From the NCBI GenBank assembly GCA_030670165.1, contig DAOVCF010000082.1:1-8389 (forward strand): 8,389 nucleotides of DNA. Reading direction: 5' to 3'. The stretch comes from Candidatus Stahliibacteriota bacterium (GTDB lineage: Bacteria > Hydrothermota > Tepidihabitantia > B3-TA06). Both the position numbers and the translations under genes were made by a program. Positions 1 to 5,936 of this stretch are shown piece after piece. Within the stretch, counting starts at the first letter, position 1. Every line of letters begins with the position of its first letter. Under the pieces are notes generated by a model, which did no database searches, was not told where the DNA came from, and saw only the letters and a program-made list of their open reading frames with translations.

Positions 1-2
1 CG

Positions 3-860
3 GCAAGTACGGCAGACAAGCGAGGGTTCGACTATTTTACCTCTACACTTTCAGTCAGTCCTCATAAATCCTTTGGTTGGCTCAAGACGATGGGAGAGGA
101 ACTAGCCGCCCGATACGGAGTCGAGTTCCTGGCCGAGGATTTCAAGAAACAGGATGGGTTCAAGCGCAGCCTGGAGTGGTCAGAGAAACTCCACCTGTAC
201 CGCCAGGACTACTGCGGCTGCCTGCCTTCCCTAGAAAATCGCAAAAGGATTCTACAAGAACAAGAAGAATCCTATCAGCTCTTCGCAGATGAGCTGCGTG
301 CCTGTAAACTTTGTGAGGATTTCCTTGATCCTGCGGTTATATTTGAAGGCGGAGCCAATCGGCCTTTGATGATCATCGGCCAGGCGCCTGGGCGGCATGA
401 GCTTGCCTCGCTCAGACCTTTCTCCGGCCCGGCGGGACGCAAGCTTTGGTCTTGGTTTGCCGATCTGGGTTACGAGGAAGATTACATCAGGGCAAACGCT
501 TATATTACAGCAGTCGCCAAATGTTACCCCGGCCTTGGTCCGAGCGGTAAGGACGATGCACCACCCTCAACACAGCAGAAGAAGAACTGTTCTCCTTATC
601 TTGAACAGGAGTTTTCTCACGCCAAGCCCAAGCTACTCGTTCTTATCGGATCACTCGCAGCCAAGGCAGTACTAGGTCGAGACGCCGGGATGAATCTGGT
701 GGGAGAGAGGATCCATCGCCGTATCTGGAATCGCAAGGTCTCGGTGATCGTTTTGCCTCATCCTTCCGGCCTCAACCGCTGGCCGAACATGCCGGCCAAC
801 AAACCCAGGTTTGAGCGAGCGCTGGCTCTTCTGGGAGAAGAGCTTAAAAGATATCTGTGA
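3..860 (+). CDS. queH: QueH (epoxyqueuosine reductase) C-terminal part fused to a 4Fe-4S uracil-DNA glycosylase-family domain; 5' partial
   Basis: The frame is open from the window edge to TGA at 858-860 (285 visible codons), so the true start lies upstream. Visible residues 1-80 match the C-terminal half of QueH/DUF208, which reduces epoxyqueuosine to queuosine in tRNA. They show FTSTLSVSPHK (12-22), a VEFLAEDFKKQDGFKRS stretch (about 40-56) and YRQDYCGC (66-73) with the paired cysteines of the family. A short linker leads into a full uracil-DNA glycosylase superfamily domain. It shows CKLC (101-104), motif 1 IGQAPG (125-130) then PFSGPAGR, cysteines at 174 and 196, and motif 2 LPHPSGLNRW. 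The four cysteines fit the cluster of family 4/5-like enzymes; motif 1 has Gln where classical family 4 has Glu. The ATG at position 90 falls inside the QueH domain and is not a plausible start. No ATG, GTG or TTG occurs in frame between the two domains, so the fusion looks real. The catalytic role of the fused protein is unproven. Confidence 0.85.
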   Translation, partial: ASTADKRGFDYFTSTLSVSPHKSFGWLKTMGEELAARYGVEFLAEDFKKQDGFKRSLEWSEKLHLYRQDYCGCLPSLENRKRILQEQEESYQLFADELRACKLCEDFLDPAVIFEGGANRPLMIIGQAPGRHELASLRPFSGPAGRKLWSWFADLGYEEDYIRANAYITAVAKCYPGLGPSGKDDAPPSTQQKKNCSPYLEQEFSHAKPKLLVLIGSLAAKAVLGRDAGMNLVGERIHRRIWNRKVSVIVLPHPSGLNRWPNMPANKPRFERALALLGEELKRYL

Positions 861-875
861 TGCTAACTTAAAAGG

Positions 876-1964
876 TTAGTAAACAACTACCTTCCTGGTA
901 GTTTTCCACTTACCCGCTTCCATGCGCACCAGGTATACTCCCTGGGCAATCTTACGGCCTTTAGCATCACAACCGTTCCAGTAGAGGGTGTGGGTGCCGG
1001 CGGTATAGGTCTTATCTGCCAGCGTCCGCAGATGACGACCGGTTACGTCGAACACCTCCAGCTTAACGCGGGTATGGCTCGGTAGTGAGAAATGTATATC
1101 GTATCCTTCAGTCTTAGACTGTACTGATAAAGTCTCAATGGGGGATAAGACCCCATCTTCCTTGACTGCGGTGTACGGTCCTTTGTAGCCCATGCGAATC
1201 ACCCGGCCGTCGGCAAGGTTTTCAGCTGGATAGGTTATCCCATGAGTTCCGGTCTGGTCCTCAAAACCGGTTGCGCCGTTTTCCGCGGTCCAGCCTGCGC
1301 TCGAGGTGTTGTAAAGAAACTCGATGAAGTGGTAGCTGAACACCACCTCGGAGTCCCTGTTGGTAACCAGCTTGTCCTGGCCGCCCATCTGCAGAACCAC
1401 CTCGAAGGTGTACTCGTGGGTCGAAGCGTGGCCCTGGATCCTGTACCACTCGATAATCAGGTTCTTGTCATCCGTGTCATACAGGTAGTAGAACCGGTTT
1501 TCATCCGTCGGATCAGGGGTTTGGGTCGGATTCATGTCCTGCCAGAGCGGTGCAATCACCGCGTTGGGAACATCGGTGACCGGGAAGGGCGGGATGGCCG
1601 GCGGAGGAATGGGGAAGCTGCACCCCTCCGCGGCAGGATCGAAGCTTACCCAGCCGTCAGAGGAGAACCAGAGATTGTCGCCCGGTTCGTACCACTGACC
1701 GTAGTACCAGAACGAGTCGGGCATATGCCACCTGAACGGCGTGTCTGAGTATGGTGCAAGCTTGTGTGCTTCCGGGTTGTCCCATATAGCTACATACGTC
1801 GGCAGCGGCGGCAGCTCCGGATAGTCAAACGGCGGATCAGACTGATCGTCATACATGTAGTAATAGCCGGTTTCCTCGGTTGGTTCGGCAACCCAAGCAT
1901 GGGCCGGGATGGCTAAAACCATCATTGAAACCAGCGATATAAGGATAATACTTGAAGTTCGCAT
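876..1964 (-). CDS. Secreted beta-sandwich protein with C-terminal FlgD-like / type-A sorting-like domain
   Basis: This is a 362-residue protein with a clear Sec signal peptide: MRTSS, a hydrophobic core (about 6-20) and a likely cut after AHA (21-23). The middle (about 55-260) has the pattern of beta-sandwich surface proteins: LWFSSDGWVSFDP (98-110), NAVIAPLWQDMNP (134-146), YYLYDTDDKNLIIEWYR (159-175), FEVVLQ, and a late GATGFEDQTGTHGITY (230-245). The last 75 residues form the repeated C-terminal module of many FCB and candidate-phylum secreted proteins, with VKLEVFDVTGRHLRTL (300-315), HTLYWNG-DAKGR and GVYLVRMEAG followed by KVVVY. In Bacteroidetes such modules direct type IX secretion; elsewhere they are often only FlgD-like Ig folds. 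No enzyme motif is visible, so a surface or extracellular structural or binding role is inferred. It has its own promoter and a strong ribosome site, and converges on the QueH-UDG gene with only 15 bases between stops. Confidence 0.85.
   Translation of the reverse strand: MRTSSIILISLVSMMVLAIPAHAWVAEPTEETGYYYMYDDQSDPPFDYPELPPLPTYVAIWDNPEAHKLAPYSDTPFRWHMPDSFWYYGQWYEPGDNLWFSSDGWVSFDPAAEGCSFPIPPPAIPPFPVTDVPNAVIAPLWQDMNPTQTPDPTDENRFYYLYDTDDKNLIIEWYRIQGHASTHEYTFEVVLQMGGQDKLVTNRDSEVVFSYHFIEFLYNTSSAGWTAENGATGFEDQTGTHGITYPAENLADGRVIRMGYKGPYTAVKEDGVLSPIETLSVQSKTEGYDIHFSLPSHTRVKLEVFDVTGRHLRTLADKTYTAGTHTLYWNGCDAKGRKIAQGVYLVRMEAGKWKTTRKVVVY
885..905 (+). terminator. Candidate intrinsic terminator for the QueH-UDG gene
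   Basis: AACTACC (885-891) and GGTAGTT (897-903) form a 7-bp perfect stem with a 5-base loop, followed by a short T run ending at 905. It begins 24 bases after the stop at 858-860 and lies inside the last codons of the converging minus-strand gene. A weaker stem just before it (863-867 with 875-879) spans the stop codon of that opposite gene. The stem is short and the T tract brief, so termination strength is uncertain. Confidence 0.35.
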
Positions 1965-1968
1965 CTCT

Positions 1969-1975
1969 CCTCCTT
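1969..1975 (-). promoter_or_regulatory. Ribosome binding site of the secreted protein gene
   Basis: Read on the minus strand this is AAGGAGG, a near-perfect anti-16S match, four bases before the ATG at 1964-1962. It fixes the start of the signal peptide. Confidence 0.85.
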
Positions 1976-2001
1976 GTAATAGATGTTTCCTTCCTGATTT
2001 A

Positions 2002-2029
2002 AGTATAGGCAGTATGGAATTGTTGTCAA
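2002..2029 (-). promoter_or_regulatory. Sigma70-type promoter for the secreted protein gene
   Basis: On the minus strand there is a consensus -35 TTGACA (2029-2024) and a -10 TATACT (2007-2002) separated by 16 bases. The predicted transcript start is near 1995, giving a leader of about 30 bases that includes the AAGGAGG site. The promoter lies just downstream of the rarA stop (2041), so this gene can be transcribed independently of rarA although both are on the same strand. I see no terminator hairpin between rarA and this promoter. Confidence 0.75.
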
Positions 2030-2040
2030 GAGAGTGAGAG

Positions 2041-3402
2041 CTACTTATCCTTTGGTTTGGTCCGTTTTGATCGGGACTTACGCTTACGTTCCCGGATGTT
2101 TTTCAACCGTTCCTGAAGTCTGGCCTCGAACCCCCGGTCTGTCGGTGCATAATACACGTGTCCCTCTACTTTGGGCGGGCGGTATGCCTGGTTCTCCACC
2201 GCATCCTCAAAGGAGTGCGGGTACTGGTAGTCCTTGCCGTAGCCGAGGTGCTTCATAAGTCCGGTTGGTGCGTTTCTTAAATGCAGTGGCACCGGTTCTG
2301 CCTGGGTCTCCTCGATGTCCTTTCGCGCCGCCTGGATCGCTTTCAATGTTGCGTTGGACTTGGGTGCAAGCGCCAGGTAGATGGCCGCTTCCACCAGATG
2401 GAACACGCACTCCGGATACCCAACGAAGTGAATAGCGTCCTTGGCCGCGTTGGCAACGACAAGTGCCTGTGGGTCGGCAAGACCGATATCCTCACCTGCT
2501 AGAATAACCATCCTTCGCGCCAGATAGAGTGGATCCTCACCGGAATCGATCATCCGCATCAGCCAGTAGACGGCGGCGTCCGCATCGGAGCCGCGCAGAG
2601 ATTTGATAAAAGCAGAGATAAGGTTGTAGTGCTCCTCACCAGCCTTATCGTATAAGAGGAACTTGCGCTCCAGCACCGCCTCGGTGGTTTCCCTGGTAAT
2701 GATTCTCTTACCTTCCTTGCCAGGTTCGGTCACCTGTGTTGCCGCTTCAATCGCATTCAGCGCCCTGCGTGCGTCGCCGTCGGAAATTTTGACGATGAAT
2801 CGTAGTACCTCTTCATCTGCTTCCGGTTTCAGAGGACCAAGTCCGCGTTCCTCGCTCATTGCCTGTTTGAGGATGACCATCAAGTCCTCTTCTTCAAGAG
2901 GATTAAATACGAATATCCTTGATCGGGACAAAAGCGGTCCGATCACCTCGAAGGAGGGATTCTCGGTGGTTGCTCCAATCAGGGTGATCGTACCTTTCTC
3001 TACATGGGGCAGGAACGCATCCTGCTGAGCTTTATTAAAGCGGTGTATCTCGTCCAGGAACAAAATCGTCCGCCGCTTGTGTGCTTTCCACACCATCCTG
3101 GCGCGTTCTACAATCTGTTTCACCTCCTTGATACCCGTGGTTACTGCACTTCTGCCGATGAAATCGGCGTTCACTAGGTTGGCGATAAGAAAAGCGAGGC
3201 TGGTTTTGCCCGAGCCCGGCGGTCCCCAGAATATCATTGATGGGATGTTGCCCGCCTCAATCAGTTTACGCAGTGGTCTTGCTTTGCCGACCAGATGCTG
3301 CTGTCCCACAAACTCATCCAGGGTGCGCGGCCTCATCCTTTCCGCGAGCGGTGCCTGCGAGCTTTTATCTTTTACGGATTCTTTGCTTGCGAACAGGTCC
3401 AC
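2041..3402 (-). CDS. rarA: Replication-associated recombination protein A (RarA/MgsA), AAA+ ATPase
   Basis: This 453-residue protein is close to the usual RarA length (E. coli about 447). RarA acts at stalled forks and single-strand gaps and is related to clamp-loader ATPases and eukaryotic WRNIP1. It shows PLAERMRPRTLDEFVGQQHL (18-37), Walker A GPPGSGKTS (60-68), Walker B ILFLDEIHRF (113-122), sensor 1 GATTENPSF (143-151), an LLSRSRIF segment with candidate arginine finger (157-164) and GDARRALN (209-216). The C-terminal part has the typical LAGEDIGLADPQAL (301-314) and YPHSFEDAV (394-402). The last 20 residues are very rich in Lys and Arg. The start is GTG at 3402-3400. It gives the MDLF beginning common in the family, and an in-frame stop lies three codons upstream. 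There is no Shine-Dalgarno (see promoter entry). Confidence 0.96.
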   Translation of the reverse strand: MDLFASKESVKDKSSQAPLAERMRPRTLDEFVGQQHLVGKARPLRKLIEAGNIPSMIFWGPPGSGKTSLAFLIANLVNADFIGRSAVTTGIKEVKQIVERARMVWKAHKRRTILFLDEIHRFNKAQQDAFLPHVEKGTITLIGATTENPSFEVIGPLLSRSRIFVFNPLEEEDLMVILKQAMSEERGLGPLKPEADEEVLRFIVKISDGDARRALNAIEAATQVTEPGKEGKRIITRETTEAVLERKFLLYDKAGEEHYNLISAFIKSLRGSDADAAVYWLMRMIDSGEDPLYLARRMVILAGEDIGLADPQALVVANAAKDAIHFVGYPECVFHLVEAAIYLALAPKSNATLKAIQAARKDIEETQAEPVPLHLRNAPTGLMKHLGYGKDYQYPHSFEDAVENQAYRPPKVEGHVYYAPTDRGFEARLQERLKNIRERKRKSRSKRTKPKDK

Positions 3403-3407
3403 GTTCC

Positions 3408-3435
3408 ATTATAGATGAGGAAGCTGCATAGTCAA
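3408..3435 (-). promoter_or_regulatory. Promoter of rarA, placed so that the mRNA is probably leaderless
   Basis: On the minus strand there is -35 TTGACT (3435-3430), a 16-base spacer and -10 TATAAT (3413-3408). Only five bases (GGAAC) separate the -10 box from the GTG start of rarA at 3402. Transcription normally begins six to seven bases after the -10 box, which would place the first nucleotide at or within a base or so of the start codon. No ribosome site could then be present, and none is seen. Confidence 0.75.
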
Positions 3436-3523
3436 ATTCCTCTCGGTGGATAGGTTGGGTTACTGATTAAACGCCTCAATCCTGACGATTTCAGGCAACT
3501 TTCTGCCGTTTCTGCGAGCACAA

Positions 3524-3593
3524 GGTGTTACGAGGGTGTTACGAGGGTGTTACGGGGGTGTTACGGGGGTGTTACGGGGGTTACGGGTACGGG
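3524..3593 (+). repeat. G-rich 11-bp tandem repeat array between divergent promoters
   Basis: Five successive 11-base units start at 3524, 3535, 3546, 3557 and 3568. The first two read GGTGTTACGAG and the next three GGTGTTACGGG. They are followed by a 9-base degenerate unit GGTTACGGG (3579-3587) and a 6-base remnant TACGGG (3588-3593). The array ends exactly where the -35 box of the rightward promoter begins. It lies upstream of both divergent promoters and so should not be in either main transcript. The unit length is close to one helical turn, which would place the units on one face of the DNA. No protein-coding frame explains it. Confidence 0.9.
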
Positions 3594-3622
3594 TTGACAT
3601 AAGTGCTATGTGCGGTTAGACT
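3594..3622 (+). promoter_or_regulatory. Sigma70-type promoter of the penicillin-binding protein operon
   Basis: A consensus -35 TTGACA (3594-3599), a 17-base spacer and -10 TAGACT (3617-3622) give a predicted start near 3629 and a leader of about 66 bases before the ATG at 3695. The 11-bp repeat array touches the -35 box, so any factor bound to the array would contact RNA polymerase directly. Confidence 0.75.
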
Positions 3623-3674
3623 TTAAGGTAGATGAGATAACGATGATGTATGAGATCGGATTAACTTTTAGATC

Positions 3675-3681
3675 AAAGGAG
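3675..3681 (+). promoter_or_regulatory. Ribosome binding site of the penicillin-binding protein gene
   Basis: AAAGGAG is a good Shine-Dalgarno core, but it stands 13 bases from the ATG at 3695, longer than the usual 5-9. No in-frame start is available closer to it, because the same frame has a stop codon at 3686-3688. Confidence 0.55.
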
Positions 3682-3694
3682 CGTCTAAACCAGG

Positions 3695-5920
3695 ATGGAA
3701 CAAGAAAAGGGTAATCTTCCGGCAAGACAGGCCCCTCCCGGGCTCAAGCCAGAGCTGGCCAAGGGCAAGGCCAAGTTAAAGCGGGGAGACCTTAGACATA
3801 GATTCCACATCTCACGCAGGGAGTGGATTTTCTTTGGCTTGATAGTCCCTGCATTTATCTACGCTTTTCTTGCAGGCATAGGGATTGTTGTACTTTCAGT
3901 TGCGAGGAGGGATCTGCCCGATCCGGTTTCGCTTCAGGCCTATAGGCCTGCGCTGACTACAAAGGTGTTCGATCGCAACGACAGCTTGATCTACGAGTTT
4001 TACGTTGAGCGCCGCGATCCCATCCCCTTGGATAGCATACCTGTGCTTATGGTGGACGCGTTCGTGACAGTTGAGGACAAGCGTTTCTACAAGCACTGGG
4101 GGGTGAGTTTTGCCGACATCTTCCGGGCTTTCCTTAAGAATCTCGCCGCTGGTCGTATCGTCGAGGGTGGGAGCACCATTACCCAGCAGCTTGCGCGGAA
4201 CATGTTCCTTACCTTTGAGAAGAGCCTCATGCGGAAGATAAAGGAGGCGATGCTTGCGATGCAGCTTGAGAAGATGTATGCAAAGGATGAGATACTTGAA
4301 ATGTACCTGAATCAGGTTTACTTCGGTCACGGTGCATACGGGGTGGAGGCTGCGGCTCAGAGGTTTTTCGATAAGCATCTAGGCGAGCTTTCAATCGAGG
4401 AGTTTTGCCTTATTGCGGGTCTTACGCGGTCTCCCAGCTACTACTCGCCTTACGAGCATCCCAAACGCGCCAGGATACGCCGCGATCGCTTCATAAACGC
4501 CCTTTACGAGACGGGCAAGACAGATAAGAAGACACGGGATGAGCAGATTGCTACCGAGATCAGGCTTGCCCCGCGCAGGCTGCCTCCCAACGAGGCTCCC
4601 TACTTCGTAGAGGAGATCAGGCGCTATCTTGAGCGTAAATACGGGTCGGGCTTGATCTACCGCGATGGTGTCTACATCTACACCACGCTTGATCTAAATA
4701 TGCAGCGTGCAGCCAACGAGGCGGTGGAGACGCAGCTTTTGGAGATCGAGCACAAGAAGAACCTCAAGGTGCTTAAGGCTGACTACGATACGGTGACGTT
4801 CACCGACGAGAGCGAGACGCCCAAATATCTTCAGGCGGCACTCGTGACAATGGATGTCCATACCGGTGAGGTTCTGGCGCTTGTGGGAGGCAGGGATTAC
4901 AAGCAGAGTTCCTTTGATCGAGCCGTGCAGGCGAAACGTCAGCCTGGTTCATCGTTTAAGGTATTCGTTTATACCGCCGCGATAGACAACGGTTTTACTC
5001 CAGGGGACGTGGAGTTCGATGCGCCTGTGCTTGTACGTACAGGGCGTTCGCTTTATGCTCCTGCCAACTGGGATCGTAAATTCTACGGACCTATGACCTT
5101 ACGGGAGGGACTGGCACAATCCCGCAACCTTGTTGCGGTGCGTCTTACACGCTACGTTGGCCCTGAAGTCGTTGCCGAGTACGCTCACAGGATGGGCATT
5201 GCCTCCCCTCTGAAGCCGGTGCTCTCTATCGGCCTTGGTACTGTTGAAGTTGCTCCGATTGAGATGGCCACCGCCTTCTGCACCTTGGCGAATCAGGGCT
5301 ACAGGGTGGAACCTGTTTTCATCCATCGAATCGTTTCCCGTGACGGCGAGATCATAGAGGAGTGGTTCCCCCAGCAGAGCGAACAGGTTCTATCTCCACA
5401 GACCTCCTTCCTTGTGACCTCCATGATGCAGAGCGTGATTAACTCTGGTACAGCCACAGGAATCAGGCGGCGTGGCTTTACGCGTGTTGCTGCAGGTAAG
5501 ACCGGGACGACGGATGACTTTACGGACGGCTGGTTCGTGGGCTTTACCCCGGAGATTGCCTGTGCCGTCTGGGTTGGTTTTGACATGAAGCAGACGATCT
5601 ATCGTGGCGCCTCCGGCAGCTCGTGTGCAGCTCCAATCTGGGCCGAGTTCATGAAAGCCGCAACCGACAGTTTGCCTCCTTCTACCTTCAAGATGCCTGA
5701 GGGGATAGTGACCCGTGAGATATGTACGCTTACAGGTCAGCTTGCCACCCCTGATTGTCCTCACAACCGTACTGAGTACTTCCTTCAGGGAACCGAGCCT
5801 GCTGTATCCTGTCAGTACCACCGCCTGCAGAAGCTACGGGGCGGATCACGCGAGCGGTTCTACCAGCTTGACCGGCGCAACGCCGGCGGCTTTGTGCAGA
5901 GCAATATCGTTGATTATTAG
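3695..5920 (+). CDS. mrcA: Class A penicillin-binding protein (PBP1A type), peptidoglycan glycosyltransferase/transpeptidase
   Basis: This 741-residue inner-membrane enzyme polymerises lipid II glycan strands and cross-links the stem peptides. A basic cytoplasmic tail (1-42) is followed by one membrane anchor (about 44-68). The GT51 domain shows VEDKRFYKHWG (126-136, catalytic Glu127), EGGSTITQQLARN (157-169) and YLNQVYFGHGAYG (204-216). The penicillin-binding domain has the nucleophile motif SSFK (Ser419, Lys422), SRN (476-478) and KTGT (602-605), so both activities look intact. The C-terminal tail has CTLTGQLATPDC (677-688) and a further Cys706, a feature seen in many PBP1A proteins. The gene has its own promoter after the repeat array. 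A COG2231-type glycosylase gene follows 16 bases after its stop, suggesting an operon. The exact paralogue name is less certain than the family. Confidence 0.95.
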   Translation: MEQEKGNLPARQAPPGLKPELAKGKAKLKRGDLRHRFHISRREWIFFGLIVPAFIYAFLAGIGIVVLSVARRDLPDPVSLQAYRPALTTKVFDRNDSLIYEFYVERRDPIPLDSIPVLMVDAFVTVEDKRFYKHWGVSFADIFRAFLKNLAAGRIVEGGSTITQQLARNMFLTFEKSLMRKIKEAMLAMQLEKMYAKDEILEMYLNQVYFGHGAYGVEAAAQRFFDKHLGELSIEEFCLIAGLTRSPSYYSPYEHPKRARIRRDRFINALYETGKTDKKTRDEQIATEIRLAPRRLPPNEAPYFVEEIRRYLERKYGSGLIYRDGVYIYTTLDLNMQRAANEAVETQLLEIEHKKNLKVLKADYDTVTFTDESETPKYLQAALVTMDVHTGEVLALVGGRDYKQSSFDRAVQAKRQPGSSFKVFVYTAAIDNGFTPGDVEFDAPVLVRTGRSLYAPANWDRKFYGPMTLREGLAQSRNLVAVRLTRYVGPEVVAEYAHRMGIASPLKPVLSIGLGTVEVAPIEMATAFCTLANQGYRVEPVFIHRIVSRDGEIIEEWFPQQSEQVLSPQTSFLVTSMMQSVINSGTATGIRRRGFTRVAAGKTGTTDDFTDGWFVGFTPEIACAVWVGFDMKQTIYRGASGSSCAAPIWAEFMKAATDSLPPSTFKMPEGIVTREICTLTGQLATPDCPHNRTEYFLQGTEPAVSCQYHRLQKLRGGSRERFYQLDRRNAGGFVQSNIVDY

Positions 5921-5936
5921 CTCCCCAGACTCTCTT

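Noticed and set aside
1242..1748. Plus-strand open frame of 168 codons opposite the secreted protein gene
   Set aside because: It lies wholly antisense to a gene with signal peptide, promoter and ribosome site, has no recognisable domain and no ribosome site of its own.
2663..3028. Plus-strand frame of 121 codons opposite rarA
   Set aside because: The opposite strand encodes conserved RarA motifs throughout; this is a shadow frame with low-complexity Ser/Arg content.
3481..3495. Short inverted repeat CCTGA-N5-TCAGG between rarA and the repeat array
   Set aside because: Five-base arms are too short to claim an operator or terminator, and it touches neither promoter.
3524..3593. Tandem array considered as a CRISPR or telomere-type repeat
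   Set aside because: Units are 11 bases with no spacers, and the array is a single short tract next to a promoter within a gene-dense region.
3896..4378. Minus-strand frame of 160 codons opposite the PBP gene
   Set aside because: It is antisense to the GT51 domain, with no promoter, ribosome site or family resemblance.
5715..5936. Upstream extension of the glycosylase frame to an ATG within the PBP gene
   Set aside because: The added residues lie entirely in PBP coding sequence and do not resemble the glycosylase family; ATG 5937 just after the PBP stop fits the family length.
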